Shown here: piece after piece, positions 1-11,408 of the stretch | How the letters are laid out: each line of letters starts with the position of its first letter | Numbering within the stretch: the stretch's first letter is position 1 | NCBI RefSeq assembly: GCF_002878395.1 | Contig: NC_061115.1 | Location: 94,613,364-94,677,363 of the forward strand | DNA length: 64,000 nucleotides | Direction of reading: 5' to 3' | Source of the DNA: Capsicum annuum | Lineage: Eukaryota > Streptophyta > Magnoliopsida > Solanales > Solanaceae | Made by a program: the position numbers and the translations under genes | Notes under the pieces: generated by a model | Database searches by the model: none | Seen by the model: the letters and a program-made list of their open reading frames with translations, nothing else | Told to the model about the DNA's origin: nothing

Positions 1-1020
1 GATTATGTTCACCTCGGTGTTTGATCACTTCTAAATTACAGGGTATTTGAATTTATACCCATTTGTGCAATTATATGGACAATCTAGTCAATTCTCCATC
101 TAAGTGTTTCCCAACCTTCAAAGATGGTTTTTACCTTAATTCTTTCAAACTTATGGCGATAAGATAATAATCTGTTTAAAGAATTCATCTTTATTTAGAG
201 GTTTGAAACTCTAAATTCTTGTTACTAATATCTTTCACCACCTTTAACAACAAGCTATGTTTTAGAGCATATTTTAAAGTTTGAAATCAAGAGAACCCAT
301 TAAACTGAAGAAAAAAATATAATCACAAGTATAGTACTAATTCAATAACCCATAACCTAAGAAGTAAAATTCCACCAAGGATCTCATAACCCTAGTTGTG
401 AAGTTTTAGCCATTCATGGTAACAAGATATATGAAAACTCATGATTTCATAAATTGAAGATTAGAACTTACGATGTAGAAATTCAGAATTCAAATCTAAG
501 TTCAAACTAATAATTTCTGTGTTTTAAGCTCCAAACTCATTTCTCAAGAACAAAATACATTACAAAATTAGTTCCCAGTCCAAGATACCTATTCTAAAGC
601 TTATATAGGTATTTATAGGCTCCAAAAAAATGTGGATTTGAATTTCGAATCTGTGCTGCTAAATGATGGGTGAGGGCTGAAGGGACGGTCCATCAGATGG
701 GCGATGATTTATCGGATGAATCATTGCTTGCTTTAAATTGGATTAGTTCTATGAGAGTTGCGATGGATTTAGTGATGGTACATTATTCGTCTGATGACCC
801 ATCGCCCTAATCATTACTTGGCTTGAAATTTCCTTGAATTTTGTTTCACTGTGATAACTTGGGTGATGGTATGTCCCATTCTTGATGTCTTGTTAGCTAA
901 ACCATCATCCAACTTCCTCTTTCCTTATTTTTTATTCTTGGTGACAAATAGATAGATGGCCCATCAGGGCACTGGTGGATCTTGAGGCACCATATCATAG
1001 TTTTCATTAGCTTAAAGTTC
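1..1020 (-). repeat. LTR-like DNA of an unidentified retroelement
   Basis: Read on the minus strand, this stretch has the architecture of an LTR. A GC-richer block (about 660-1000) repeats variants of the words GATGGGTCATC and CGATGG. A TATA-like box CCTATAAAT follows at 611-619, then a long AT-rich transcribed-type leader towards position 1. No open frame of note is present on either strand. I cannot define LTR ends or a primer site for it, so both its family and its outer limits are uncertain; it appears to truncate the Tat-type gag that lies next to it. Confidence 0.35.
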
Positions 1021-1099
1021 CTATTTTTTCTGCCCTTGAGTTTGATTCTTGAGAACAAATCTAAAACACATTAAAAACATTAATGGTTACTACAAAACG

Positions 1100-1245
1100 T
1101 GCAATTTTCCATATCTGAAGATGCAAAATATATCATCCTGAGCTGGTACATTACTCTCCATACTTTAGTTTTTTCTTAGATTTTTCTCAAGTTTAGGATC
1201 AAATGGAATAAGGGTATTGCCTTGACTTTGAGTATTGGGTATAAA
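1100..1245 (-). pseudogene. gag N-terminus of a Tat/Athila-type element, fragment
   Basis: The minus-strand translation from about 1243 contains the block QSQGNTLIPFDPKLEKNLRK, which resembles the gag start of Tat/Athila-type Ty3 elements, where a short Gln/Asn-rich leader precedes an IPFDP-like motif. It lies about 100 bp downstream, in minus orientation, of a tRNA-Asp-type primer site, which is where gag begins in that clade. A stop follows within about 30 codons, and similarity is lost near 1080, where unrelated LTR-like DNA begins. Only the extreme N-terminus survives. Assignment rests on the motif plus the primer site; the protein alone would be too short to call. Confidence 0.45.
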
Positions 1246-1338
1246 CTAGTGTGCACCTTAGAAATAATAGAAAAGTAAAATCAGCAAACAAAACAAAAAA
1301 CCTGACAAATACAATCAATTAACTCCATAACCATACTC

Positions 1339-1357
1339 CCCGACAAAAATGCCAAAA
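1339..1357 (-). promoter_or_regulatory. tRNA-Asp-type primer binding site, decayed
   Basis: The reverse complement reads TTTTGGCATTTTTGTCGGGG, close to the Tat/Athila primer site TGGCGCCGTTGTCGGGGA, with the central GCGCCG changed mainly by G-to-A and C-to-T transitions. It directly follows an LTR end of the same type as element M, so it fixes a minus-strand element whose 5' LTR lies at higher coordinates. Confidence 0.6.
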
Positions 1358-1363
1358 TTTGAT

Positions 1364-2112
1364 GTCACACAAATTATACCTCCCAAAAGGTATAAACGAT
1401 TCACTAAATCAAATATTGAACCCAACAAGGTTTGGGTCGATTCCACAAGGAATACGTTAAAATTCTATCAAGTATTTGTCTAGGTAACTGACAAATAAGT
1501 AAAAGAGAGGGGATTTACTAAAATAAAAGATCAATAGTAACAATTGTTGGTTGCTGGATTTGTAATAAATAAAAGAATGCACAAGGATTGTGATCTTTAT
1601 GATTTCATAATTGCACGGGTTGCTTGTCCTAGTACTATTCAAATGGATTGCATGCAAAATCTAAAAAGATAGGTTCATCAAAACATCTCTCTTCCTTGGT
1701 TAGATGAGTTTTATTCTTCACCTCTCTATCTCTGATTGTCTTACTACTAACCCTTGTTGTTGATCTTAGATTAACTATCCTTATTAAGGCTCAAGTTATT
1801 AAATGAAGGTTGATAGCTTCAAATATCTTTTTCTATTTCCTTTTCCTAATCTCTACGTCACTTGCGATCCATTTTAGATTACAAAAAATTTCCTAATGCT
1901 TGCAACCATTAGAAAAGAAATCAAACATAGGAAATACCGATACATGCAAGCATACCAATCTAGAATTATTTCGCATTTAACCCACTTCGTTATTTCATCA
2001 CGGTTCCCACAACCCCTATTATGGTGTTTTGCTACTCTTTATTGTATATACACTAGATGAAAACATCATTATGAAGTTGTAATAGGAATAAAACCCTAAA
2101 ATCTCAACTTGA
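1364..2112 (-). repeat. 5' LTR (R/U5 part) of the minus-strand Tat-type element
   Basis: In minus orientation this ends with a segment matching the ends of the LTRs of element M: a 'cttgtggaatcgaccc' block, then a loose stretch and a final CATCA before the primer site. The U3 side is missing; at about 2112 the sequence changes to the leader of chromovirus D. An open stretch at 1457-1657 is a by-product of AT-rich DNA and matches no protein I recognise. Confidence 0.5.
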
Positions 2113-2384
2113 ATTAAAACCCAAGAAACGATGTCCATAAAATTCCAAGAATGTGCCTTAGAATGTTACAATATAATGTCATAAAATATAAAATAGTGTA
2201 AACAAGTAGAAATAACCCTATAAGAAGACAAAATAAATCCTCTCCTAAATAAGATAAGAAATATGGGTCGGTGGCCTCGGACGATGGGAATGTATGATTC
2301 ACACCAATGCACAAGATTCTTCTCAACACGGCTTTCAAACTACCTAGGACATTTTAAAACCTTAGGCTTTGATACCAAGTTTTT
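2113..2384 (-). mobile_element. leader of chromovirus D with tRNA-Met primer site
   Basis: The reverse complement of 2362-2381 is CTTGGTATCAAAGCCTAAGG, a near match to the initiator-tRNA-Met primer site (TGGTATCAGAGC) used by Tekay/Del-type chromoviruses. The following bases (AAAGCCGTGTTGAGAAGAAT) match the untranslated leader that follows the primer site of element E at 33085-33160. The rest of the element should lie at lower coordinates but is replaced at 2112 by a Tat-type LTR, so only the leader remains. Confidence 0.65.
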
Positions 2385-2385
2385 T

Positions 2386-4650
2386 CATGACCCGAGACTA
2401 CCCCCTAGTCACGACAATGGTGCTTATGGCCATAAGTGACCACAAGCTAACCCATGAATCGGTACCTGCAGTGAGGACTAAGTAATACGGTAATATAGTA
2501 CATGTGCAGAAGATGCATTAATAAGGTACTGTAAAAATTAATACTGGAATACGGAGAAAAGAATATCTAAAATATCTGATAAATTACTAGTAACAATACT
2601 ATCTATCTGAACAACTGTTAATACTGAAATAACTGATTGACTAACTAACTGATTGTCTAAAAGCCTTTAAACTTCATGAGGAGTTAATGGGACAAACCCC
2701 CAACTAACTTTGACTGACTGAACATGAAGAAGTACTGAAATAACTGAAATAAGCAAATCATGTCCTCGATGGATGAGGACTCAGTACTATTACTGCTGAG
2801 CAACACTGAGCTGTCTAAAAATGATCTGGAATTTGAGAATCCAATCCTATGTTATAAGACAACATAGCCTAAAGAAAAGTATGCAGTTAGTAATTTGAAT
2901 GTACTGGAATATAAGATGAAGACTGGTAGAGATCTATGAAATAATTGAGCATAAATACATGAACAATTAACATCTGAGAATGCAAGACCCAGAATAAACA
3001 TATTTCTAAAATAGTCTATAATTTGAAAAACTAAAAGTTGTATAACTAAAATCTATACACTTGGTCAAGCAAACCTAAATTGAAATATACTAAATACTCT
3101 ACTGAGATTATGGGAGAAATCATTCAACTGACATGCCCCAATATGAGCTAATTAGGGTCCAACCTATAACCCCAGATGTAAGGGTGTCATACTATACCAC
3201 GGGTACTGACACTGGCTATATGGATCCACTAAACTGGTGTCCCAAAAGACCAGGGTGTCAAGACTAAACTGACGAGTGACCCTTGTGAGGAAGTCAAGAC
3301 TAAATTGATGGGTGACCCCTCATATCCTACGCTGGCTACGTAGTTAAGGAATACAAGGACTACTACTAATGACTTTATCTAAGCTGATGGGGAAACTGCC
3401 ATCCTTGCATTCGCTCGTGCTAAATCCTACTCCTAAATGAGCTGACACTGGTAATGAACTAAACTGAATGCATTGAACATAACAACTGACATTGATCATC
3501 ATGATCATAACAACTCAGTAAATGGTAATACTCATGGTTTAACTAAAATCATTACTTGAAAGATCTAAAGTTAAGTAAAACACATAGGTATCGGGTATTC
3601 ATAATCTGCTAGCACTGAATGATCAAAATATAGTATTAAAGCTTAGAACTGTAGTATGGAATCATGGTTCAAAGATCCCATAATAGACATTTCATAAAAC
3701 CTGTGAGAAATATGAACTTGAACATAGGAATGTCTTAAAACATGGGAAAATAGCATGTTTACGTGACTAAGATCATAACTTGATAATATAACATGAAATT
3801 TACTTGAATATAACATGGGAGATTGAAACTTAATGCATGGGTTAACATAATTTTTCACGGAATCATTCTTGAACATGATTTGAGTCAAACTTCTAAGGAA
3901 ACACATGAATTTAATCCATCTTGAACTTACAAAACTCCATAGTAAGAGAAAAATCTATACTTTAGTTGAAATAAGTTTTTGGGCTCCATGGGTGAAAGGG
4001 ACCCATGGACACATACCTTAAGCTTCTTGATTTGAGAAAGAAACCCTATTCTTGATGCTTTCTTGAAGATTCTTAGATTTGGAAATCTTGGATTCTTGAT
4101 TACTTGGGGAAAAAGGATTTGAATTGGTTTTAAAGGAAGGAGGAGGGTTTCTTGAGAGTGATTTTGTGAAGAAGGGACAAATAATGCCCTTATAGATACC
4201 CCAAGTTGTGTTATGGACAATTTGGGTTGAGGGGTGAAAGACCCAATTGCTCCTTGATCTTTTAAATCAAAAATTGGATGCAACAATGTCAACGCAATGC
4301 GGCCTTATTGCGGTCAAAGATATCCTTTAACGTGTCACGGACAATGTAAGGTCGGGACTAGTACCGCGATATGGGATTATCACGGGGACTAACTATTTTT
4401 GTGATCCAAACATGCCCCAAACCTCATCCGAAAAATCCAAACCTCCCCCAAGACATACTTTTAACATCCGTAAATATGAATCAAATTAAAACCCAACATT
4501 TTGGGGATGGGTAGGCCAAACTAAAAATCCATAAAGTTTAGGAGTCTTGAAAACGACTAAGTCTCCAACACTTAGTGAAATTTTCAAGCCTTGGACCCCT
4601 TAAGCATGCAACTAAGAACTGAATCGAGCTTGGAATATTACGGGGTATTA
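2386..4650 (-). repeat. 5' LTR of chromovirus D (about 2.27 kb)
   Basis: In minus orientation it begins TGTAATACCCCGTAATATTC at 4650 and ends at about 2386, just before the primer site. U3 holds a GC-rich patch (4290-4400), then a TATA-like CTATAAGG near 4190 and a splice-donor-like TAAGGTATGT at 4011-4020. The R/U5 part (3120-3450) shares long blocks with LTR 'I' at 36278-39372, so the two are one family in opposite orientation. It interrupts the 3' LTR of element C at 4650/4651. A 121-codon open stretch at 3927-4292 lies over the TATA box and leader and is not a gene. Confidence 0.7.
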
Positions 4651-5783
4651 CACATACCAACACCACTTGAAAGAGTACAACATACCATTATCATTATCAA
4701 TCAATCATTCATTTATTTGACTTTGGGACTCGAACCCATTGTCTAACAAAGACTTTAATTCAATTCAAAGTTTAGGGACTCGAACCCATTATTAAACAAA
4801 GTAATAAATCAAGTTGATTCTTTGGGACTCAAATCCTTTTGTCCAAATTAACCACTAACATTTCCATTTAAATCATAACATAGCTAACAAGGCCTTTACA
4901 AAACCATTTACCAACCATTCATATTCATTAGGCCAATGCCTTAGTTCAAAATATCATTAACATTTCATAAGTTTATTCTCTTGGGCATTTTTATAAACAC
5001 TTTGAGGGCATACCTTTACCAAGTCCAAAACCAAAGTAAAAACCATCAAGTTTATGGTTACCTATGACCCATTTGTTAAACCAAAATTACCAAGCACCTA
5101 CATGTGCAAATTATCATCAAAACATATATAAAGTTAAATCAAGAGTAAACAATACTCAAAAATATGCAACAAAACCCTTAACATTAGTTTTCAAAACCAC
5201 CATTACTGAATCTTAAATAATGTTTAAAACACATGATATTTGTGAACTAACAATGAGGGAAGTGTCATATGCCTTACTTACGAAGATTCACAAAAAGAAC
5301 TTGACTCTTGATCCCGAAGAGGGACACCTTGTAGAAACCCTAGCCCAATCTTCAAGAGAGAGTTTAGAGAGGATTTGAGAGTGCTTTAATAGTTCAAAGA
5401 TGTGTTATGAGAGGCCACAATGTATTATAAGATGTGGGTACTTGAGGATTCTGGCATGGGAAATGTCTAAAATGTCCTCAGCTTAGAAACTAAAAAACAT
5501 GCAAAGGAGGGCATGCCTCTCCCCTTAACTCGTGCACAAATATACGAGTGGTACACACTTCTCGTATTAGGTATTAGGTATCATACTACTCGTATCCTAC
5601 CATACAACTAGTAAGATGTCCACTCGTACCTTGGATAGAATGCAACCTAAATCATACTATCCATCATATGAGTTGAAGGCCCTAAATGGTACCACATCAT
5701 ACAAGTAGTATGATGCAAGTCGTATGATGCACATAAAGTTCAACATCATAAAATTTTCTAAGGGTCAAAACTAGGGTATTTCA
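4651..5783 (-). repeat. 3' LTR of chromovirus C, U3/R part
   Basis: In minus orientation this starts TGAAATACCCTAGTTTTGAC at 5783 and runs down to 4651, where LTR D cuts in. It aligns by eye with 10148-11408, the corresponding part of C's 5' LTR, including the repeated 'gggactcgaaccc' blocks at 4720-4830 against 10210-10330. U3 holds several copies of the word ATACGA/TCGTAT (5540-5740). The remaining U5 part should lie beyond D's far end, outside the window. Confidence 0.7.
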
Positions 5784-5796
5784 ATTCTCCCCCACT
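5784..5796 (-). other. polypurine tract of element C
   Basis: The reverse complement reads AAGTGGGGGAGAAT and directly abuts the LTR start TGAAATACCC, the expected place for the plus-strand priming tract. Element B has the same arrangement at 20419-20432 (AAGAGGGGGATAA). Confidence 0.65.
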
Positions 5797-5929
5797 TGGA
5801 TCATTCCTCCTCAAATAATGGGTTAAGGTAAGCATAAGTACAATTAATCACATTAATGCTCATCATACTTACCTCTAACCACATTAGAAAATAAAGACAT
5901 AAAATAAAGATATTGAGAACATCATATAC

Positions 5930-6480
5930 TTCAAGCAAAAATTTCTAAAAGAGGGAACAAATGCAGATACTGGGACTTCATGTCCTCTTCCGCTTCCCAA
6001 GTAGCTTTCTCATACTTTTTGTTCCACCATAAAACCTTCACCTAAGCCATGTATTTCTTTCACAATTAGCGAACTTGCTGATCTAAGATCTCAACTGGGA
6101 CTACCACATAAGATAAGGAATCCAAAATACCCAACCCTTCCAAAGGAACAACCAATGAAGGATCACTTGCACACTTTCTCAACATTGAGATATAAAAGAC
6201 CGGATGAATGAAGCTCAAACCAGAAGGCAACTCTAATCCATAGGAAATATTACCAACCTTTTCCAAATAAAGTATGGACTAATATAGTGAGAACTTAACT
6301 TCCCCTTCTTATCAAATCTCATTACTTTTTTCAAAGAAGAAACCTTCAAGAACACCTAATCCCCAACCTTAAACTCTAAGTCCCTTCACCTCATGTCTGT
6401 ATAGTACATTTGGAACTTTGGGTGCTCTAAAGCCTATCTTGAATCTCCTTCACCTTCAGTCCTCAACTTATGAAATCCGT
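5930..6480 (-). pseudogene. integrase C-terminus and chromodomain of element C
   Basis: The minus-strand translation gives an integrase tail (LSFIHPVFYISMLRKCASDP, then LDSLSYVVVPVEILDQQVR) followed, after stops, by VKVLWWNKKYEKATWEAEED. The latter is the core of a Tekay/Del-type chromodomain: the VKVLWRN strand and the ATWE helix start. In these elements the C-terminal chromodomain is thought to guide integration into heterochromatin. The stretch holds at least three in-frame stops. Upstream, in minus orientation, similarity to integrase stops at about 6480, so the catalytic core is missing. Confidence 0.75.
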
Positions 6481-7280
6481 TATGAATACCATGCCTCACA
6501 ACTCAATTTTACAATATCCTAAGACATATCACTACGAGAGTCTGAGTCCATCTATACATTAATCCCATCTATATTTCTAACTACCCAACTCAATAATTGG
6601 TATATCCATAAATCACAATATTCAAGCGTACCTTCGCTATATCTGTTGTATGGTATACCCCACCAAAGATCCAAAAACCTCTAAAATTATCACCTTATAA
6701 CCAATGATTAGGGGTATGGACATCTATGCTTCTAAATACTCAACACTCCATTTTTGACTCCTTAGAATACCAATATTACTCCTCTAGTATCATATCCCCA
6801 TTTATCAACACGTCTTAAACCTATACCAAGAGTTCAAATAGGCTATCTACTTCTCCCACAATTTGAATCTACATAACACCATATAACTTCTTAGAATCCC
6901 TCATGCTAAGAAAACTTAAGGACACAACCTATGCATACATAGACCCTTTCTCTTAAATTGAGTATACCTTACTCTTCCAACCCAAGACTTTTATCCATCT
7001 ATTGATTTAGCTGCCACTTCTACTTTAACACTTAGACTTTATAACTATATCACAATTACATGTTCCACTATTTTATAAGACATCAACCTAAGATCTTTCA
7101 CATATTACCTCACCCTACTATCTCACCCCCACGAACCTTGCATCACTACCCTCGAGTCAATACTCTTATCACTATAATTTGCATCAACATATCAAACTTA
7201 ACATCTAAAAATGGTCACATATCATACAAAAAACATCTGCACAACACACTAGCCTACCCTACAAAGAGGTTACTCTAAAT
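6480..7280 (-). other. unidentified 0.8 kb segment replacing RT, RNase H and integrase core of element C
   Basis: Between a truncated RT start and the integrase tail, about 2.5 kb of pol expected from element B is replaced by about 800 bp without recognisable protein similarity. On the plus strand the segment is pyrimidine- and A-rich and poor in G. A 72-codon plus-strand open stretch (7060-7278) is low complexity and probably meaningless. It may be LTR-derived filler or an insertion; I could not identify its ends. Confidence 0.4.
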
Positions 7281-7560
7281 TCCTTATACCATTGTCGAAA
7301 TCCTATATGCATCCAAAGAGCCCCATCTTCCTAACTTATGAAAACACAAAAGCACCCCTTAGGGAAGCACGAGGGTGGATAAAACCCTTATCAAGAATCT
7401 ATTCTAAAAAGAGGAAGGAAATAGGATGAGTATCCAGAACAAAGCCAATACCAAAATCAGTCTCCTTATTAGAAAGAACATCAGAAATATCATTAGGGAA
7501 AACCTCAAAAACCCTTTAACTGTTAACCACCAAAACGAATTTTAGAGAAGGAACTTTTGA
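7280..7560 (-). pseudogene. start of reverse transcriptase of element C
   Basis: Broken minus-strand translation recalls the region between protease and RT of Tekay/Del elements. It contains a degenerate 'ETDFGIGFVLDT' block and then, in shifted frames, GFYPPSCFPKG (from GFIRPSVSPWG) and EDGALWMHIGFRQ (from [13 protein letters not shown]). It stops where the catalytic part of RT should begin, so none of the catalytic aspartates is present. Confidence 0.6.
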
Positions 7561-8020
7561 GTTAGAATCTTTAACCCAGACCAAATGATACAACACCCTT
7601 TGGAAATAAACTTTTAGGATCTAAGATATGAGATGAACCTCCCCTTAGGAAATAAAGAACCCCCTTCGCATACAATGACCGACTCATTATGGAATTTAAA
7701 CATGACCTTACGGGCCTGATAATATAAGAAAGCATAATACAAATGCAACTAATCCATCCCCAATATGACATCAAAGCCAACCATATCTAACTCTACCAAA
7801 TCCACAAGAGTTTCTCTACCATTAAAAAATTCCACACACACCCTATAGACTCTTTTACCAATGACATAGTCATCAATCGAGGTAGATATAGAAAAAAGAT
7901 CAGAAATAGACTCAGAACCAAAACGAAAATGCACAGCCATAAATGATGTCATAAAATAAAGAGTGGATACCGAATAAAGTAAATAGTACACATCACGGAA
8001 AAAGTGTTTCAACATACTAG
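7560..8020 (-). pseudogene. retroviral-type aspartic protease of element C
   Basis: Minus-strand reading shows SFMAVHFRFGSESISDLFSI and then LVDLVELDMVGFDVILGMD, a hallmark block of the protease-to-RT region in Tekay/Del chromoviruses. The active-site loop, normally LLDPGATLSFV, reads LLYSVSTLYFM here, so the catalytic Asp and Gly are lost. A frameshift after GMD separates the last part (about 7571-7760). This domain would cleave the Gag-Pol precursor in an active element; it is dead here. Confidence 0.75.
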
Positions 8021-8472
8021 GGGCAACATTAGGAGATGTTTCAGACTCATGATGAGTAGTAGAGGCATCAAGGTAGTTCTGACTAGTGCCAGAGCCAGAA
8101 GTGGCACCCTCTAATGTAATAGTTGATGGAGAGGAAAAGGGAATCCTACTGGACCTAGAAACAACTTAGAAGGATAATTTCACTGAATATGATCAATCTA
8201 ACCATAAGTAAAGTATCAATTCTTCCACTCATGACAAAACTCGTTATGTAACTAGCCATTGAATCAGCAAAGAGGATAGGGTGGAACTAACTGGGCCTCA
8301 TTAGACTTGTATTAAAAACCTCTTAACCTAGGACCACTATGATTTTGAAATTGACATTCATCGAAGGGCCTATGGTAAGGGGCTCTAGTCGACGAGTAAG
8401 AACCAGATTTCCCTATCTTCCTTCCTTAATCCATTGTCTCTCATGACTACCATTATTGTGATGAACTCCACC

Positions 8473-8808
8473 CTACTCTAAGAGTTTAAACTTATTGTTC
8501 TGTCTTTCCCCCAGCCTTACCTGTCTCTTACCTATAAGATCGGACTGGTGTGATAGAGATACCACTATCTGGGTCAACAGTTGAATAGAATGGTAGAAAA
8601 TCACTTTGAAAATATTTCCTTGAGGTAAATAAGCAAGGGTGTTACCACCTGGAGAAAGATCAGGAAGGACCAATGGGACTCCATGAGAGCAATCAGAAGT
8701 AGCGACCCTAGACAAGGTCTGTACCCCATAGGTAAGATAAGCTTCATTCGCATTGTCCTCAGTAGGGACAAAAAATTTCCCATGAGTTTTAGATTTCCTT
8801 GAAGGCAT
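8473..8808 (-). pseudogene. gag of element C with the capsid core deleted
   Basis: The start codon at 8808 begins MPSRKSKTHGKFFVPTEDNA, equivalent to the gag start of element B at 25114. The frame stays open to FYHSIQLLTQIVVSLSHQSD and then jumps straight to GKRQ..RLGERQNNKFK. In B that second block lies about 200 residues further on, after the capsid-like core. A deletion of roughly 600 bp therefore removed the central gag domain near 8535. Upstream the frame is open to 9069, but that part covers the leader and primer site and is not coding. Confidence 0.7.
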
Positions 8809-8989
8809 GATCTGAAAGGAAAATAAATGAAAGTTAGAGGGATTCAAAACTTTAGACTCTATGGCTAAAACCAGAACAACAAGTAAGGGAAACATTCCTA
8901 AATACCTTATAGCTTTCTGATTATAAGTATGGTGCATAACACATCCATAAGCAAGACTACTTGACACGACTTTGTGGACACCCCATAAC

Positions 8990-9010
8990 ACCAAAACCTG
9001 GCTCTTCAAC
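8990..9010 (-). promoter_or_regulatory. primer binding site of element C, decayed
   Basis: The reverse complement reads GTTGAAGAGCCAGGTTTTGG, recognisable against the tRNA-Met-type site (TTGGTATCAGAGCCTAGGTT) although the central bases are lost. It follows the LTR end at 9012 in minus orientation. Confidence 0.5.
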
Positions 9011-9011
9011 T

Positions 9012-11408
9012 TGACACTACCCGAACTAAGCCTTGTCATAATGGGCATCTCAAGTTCAATAAGGACCAAAGACCACCCCCATATCTAATCTAATGAATCA
9101 ACATGTACCCTGAGTGAGATGGATTCTAACCTTATAACAAGATAAGAGTAATTTATAACTCAAAGACTTTGGGATAGGTCCATGACCATGAACAACCCAA
9201 ACAAATCAAACTAACTAATACCAACTAATAACCTTAACATAACCAAATTCATATCCATTCTATAACATACCTAAGTCCACAGTTTGTCCATAAAAAGCCT
9301 CTAAAATAATCCATGAATATCTAATTAGGACATGCCCCCGATGATAGCCAAAAACTAATATCCAAGTCTAAACCTAATAATGATATAAGCAAAAAATAAA
9401 GCCTTCAGAAGTATGGAAGATCACCACTTTAGGTCAACACAAGCTATCCCCAAATCTAAGTCACTGAGTAGGAGGTGTGATTGTATGACCAACACCTGTA
9501 TCACATGGGGATACAACATACAAAAATAGTTAATAGTTTGAGCGGTAGCATGCAAATCAAGGGTAAGGATAATATAATGCCAATAGTTCGAAACCAATCA
9601 ATCAATGCATACAACTAATGCAATGCATACATATATATATGTACACTATGATAGGGTAGGAAAGAAGGTTTATCATAGACTTTTGAAATCTTAACATGGA
9701 TTATATAGATTATCTGTTATATTAGTAACACCCATATGATATATGGGCTTCAGCTCTCACCCCCTAGTCGGGCCCCAGTTCGTTTAGCCACACAAATTGG
9801 AGAATAATCTTACATATACTCATAGGGGACTCAAACCACCTACTCATATACTGAGGTGACTTAGTCACCCGATCATATAGTATGATATGGGGGGCTCAAA
9901 CCTCCCACATCATGTATTATGGACAACTTGCATCTTATGGTTATAGTAGGTAAAAGGACTCAAACCTCGGGTTGTTTTGACCCCCACGTCATCAAACATA
10001 TTTTCTAGTGTTGATTCTCCTAGGATCTCCACCTTCACATCTCCGCTACAAAACCCTCTTGAAAGCCCAATTAAAACATCCATTGCATATACATAACCAT
10101 TAAACTAAATTTTTTTTTACCAAAGGCACTTTGTAGATATAGTCAAACCAATACAACTTTCAAGCGTACAATATCCCATTATCATTATTAATCAATCAAT
10201 CATTTATTTAACTTTGGGACTCTAACCTATTGTCCAATAAAGATAATAATTCAATTCAAATTTTAGGGACTCAAACCCGTTGTCAAAAAAAGTCATAAAT
10301 CAAGTTAATGCTTAGGGACTCAAACCCTTAAGCCAAATTAACCACCAAGATTACCATTTAAAACATTACATGGACAACAAGTCCTTTATAAACCATTTAC
10401 CAATAATTCATATTCATTAGGCCAATGCCTTAGTTTAAAACATCATTAACATATGACAAGTTTATTCTCTTAGATATTTTCACAAACACTTTAGGGGCAT
10501 ACCTTTACCAAGTCCAAAGCAAAAATAAAAACCATAAAGTTTAGGGTTACCCATGACCTATTTTTTAAACCAAAATTACCAAGAACCTATATGTGCAAAC
10601 CATCATCAAAATATATACAAACATAAGTTAAACCAAGAGTAAATAATACTCAAAAATATGGAATAAAACCCTCAATATTGGTTTTTAAAACCACCATTAG
10701 TGAATCTTAAATAATGTTTAAAATAAATGAGATTTGCGAACTAAAAATGAGAAAAGAGTCATATGCCTTATTCATGGAGATTCACAAAAATAACTTGACT
10801 CTTGAGCCTCTAGAAGGACACCTTATAGAAATCCTTATGCAATCTTCAAGAGAGAGTTTAGAGATGATTTAAGAGTGCTTTAATCATTTAAAGGTGTGTT
10901 ATGAGAGTCCATAATATGTTATAATAAGTGGGGACTTGAGGGTTTTGGCATGGAAAATGTCTAAAATGTCCTCAGCTTAAAAGCTGAAAAACGTGCATAG
11001 AAGAGTATGACTCACCCTTAACTTTTACACAAACATACAAGTGGTACACACCACCCATATCCTAGGAATTAAGTTAGACTTTAACACTATCCAAAATATG
11101 AGTTGCTAGACTAAATCTTACCTAATCATACGATTAGTACCCTCTAGATAGTACCCTAGGTAGAATCCTCTAGGCTAGACATATTGGATATCATACGATT
11201 AGGTACCATACTACTCATATCCTAACATACGACTAGTAAGATATACACCCATACCTTGGACAAAATGTAGACCAAACAATAATGACCATCATATGAGTTA
11301 AGAGCCATAAACTATACCACATCATATGAGTGGTATGATGCAAGTCGTATGACGCACAGAAATTTTAGAATTAAAAAATTTTCTAAGGTTCAAAACTAGG
11401 GTGTTTCA
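9012..11408 (-). repeat. 5' LTR of chromovirus C (about 2.4 kb)
   Basis: In minus orientation it starts TGAAACACCCTAGTTTTGAA at 11408 and ends GTAGTGTCA at 9012. The low-coordinate end (tgacac...aagccttgtcataatggg) matches the LTR ends of elements B and E. The block 9640-9790 matches the 'cccctttcag...gctgaaccc' module in the other Tekay LTRs. U3 (11040-11350) repeats ATACGA/TCGTAT words. Length is about 20 percent above B's LTR. The flank at 11409 is the tail of another LTR. Confidence 0.75.

Noticed and set aside
3927..4292. 121-codon minus-strand open stretch
   Set aside because: It lies across the TATA box and leader of LTR D, has no motif, and an LTR position fully explains it.
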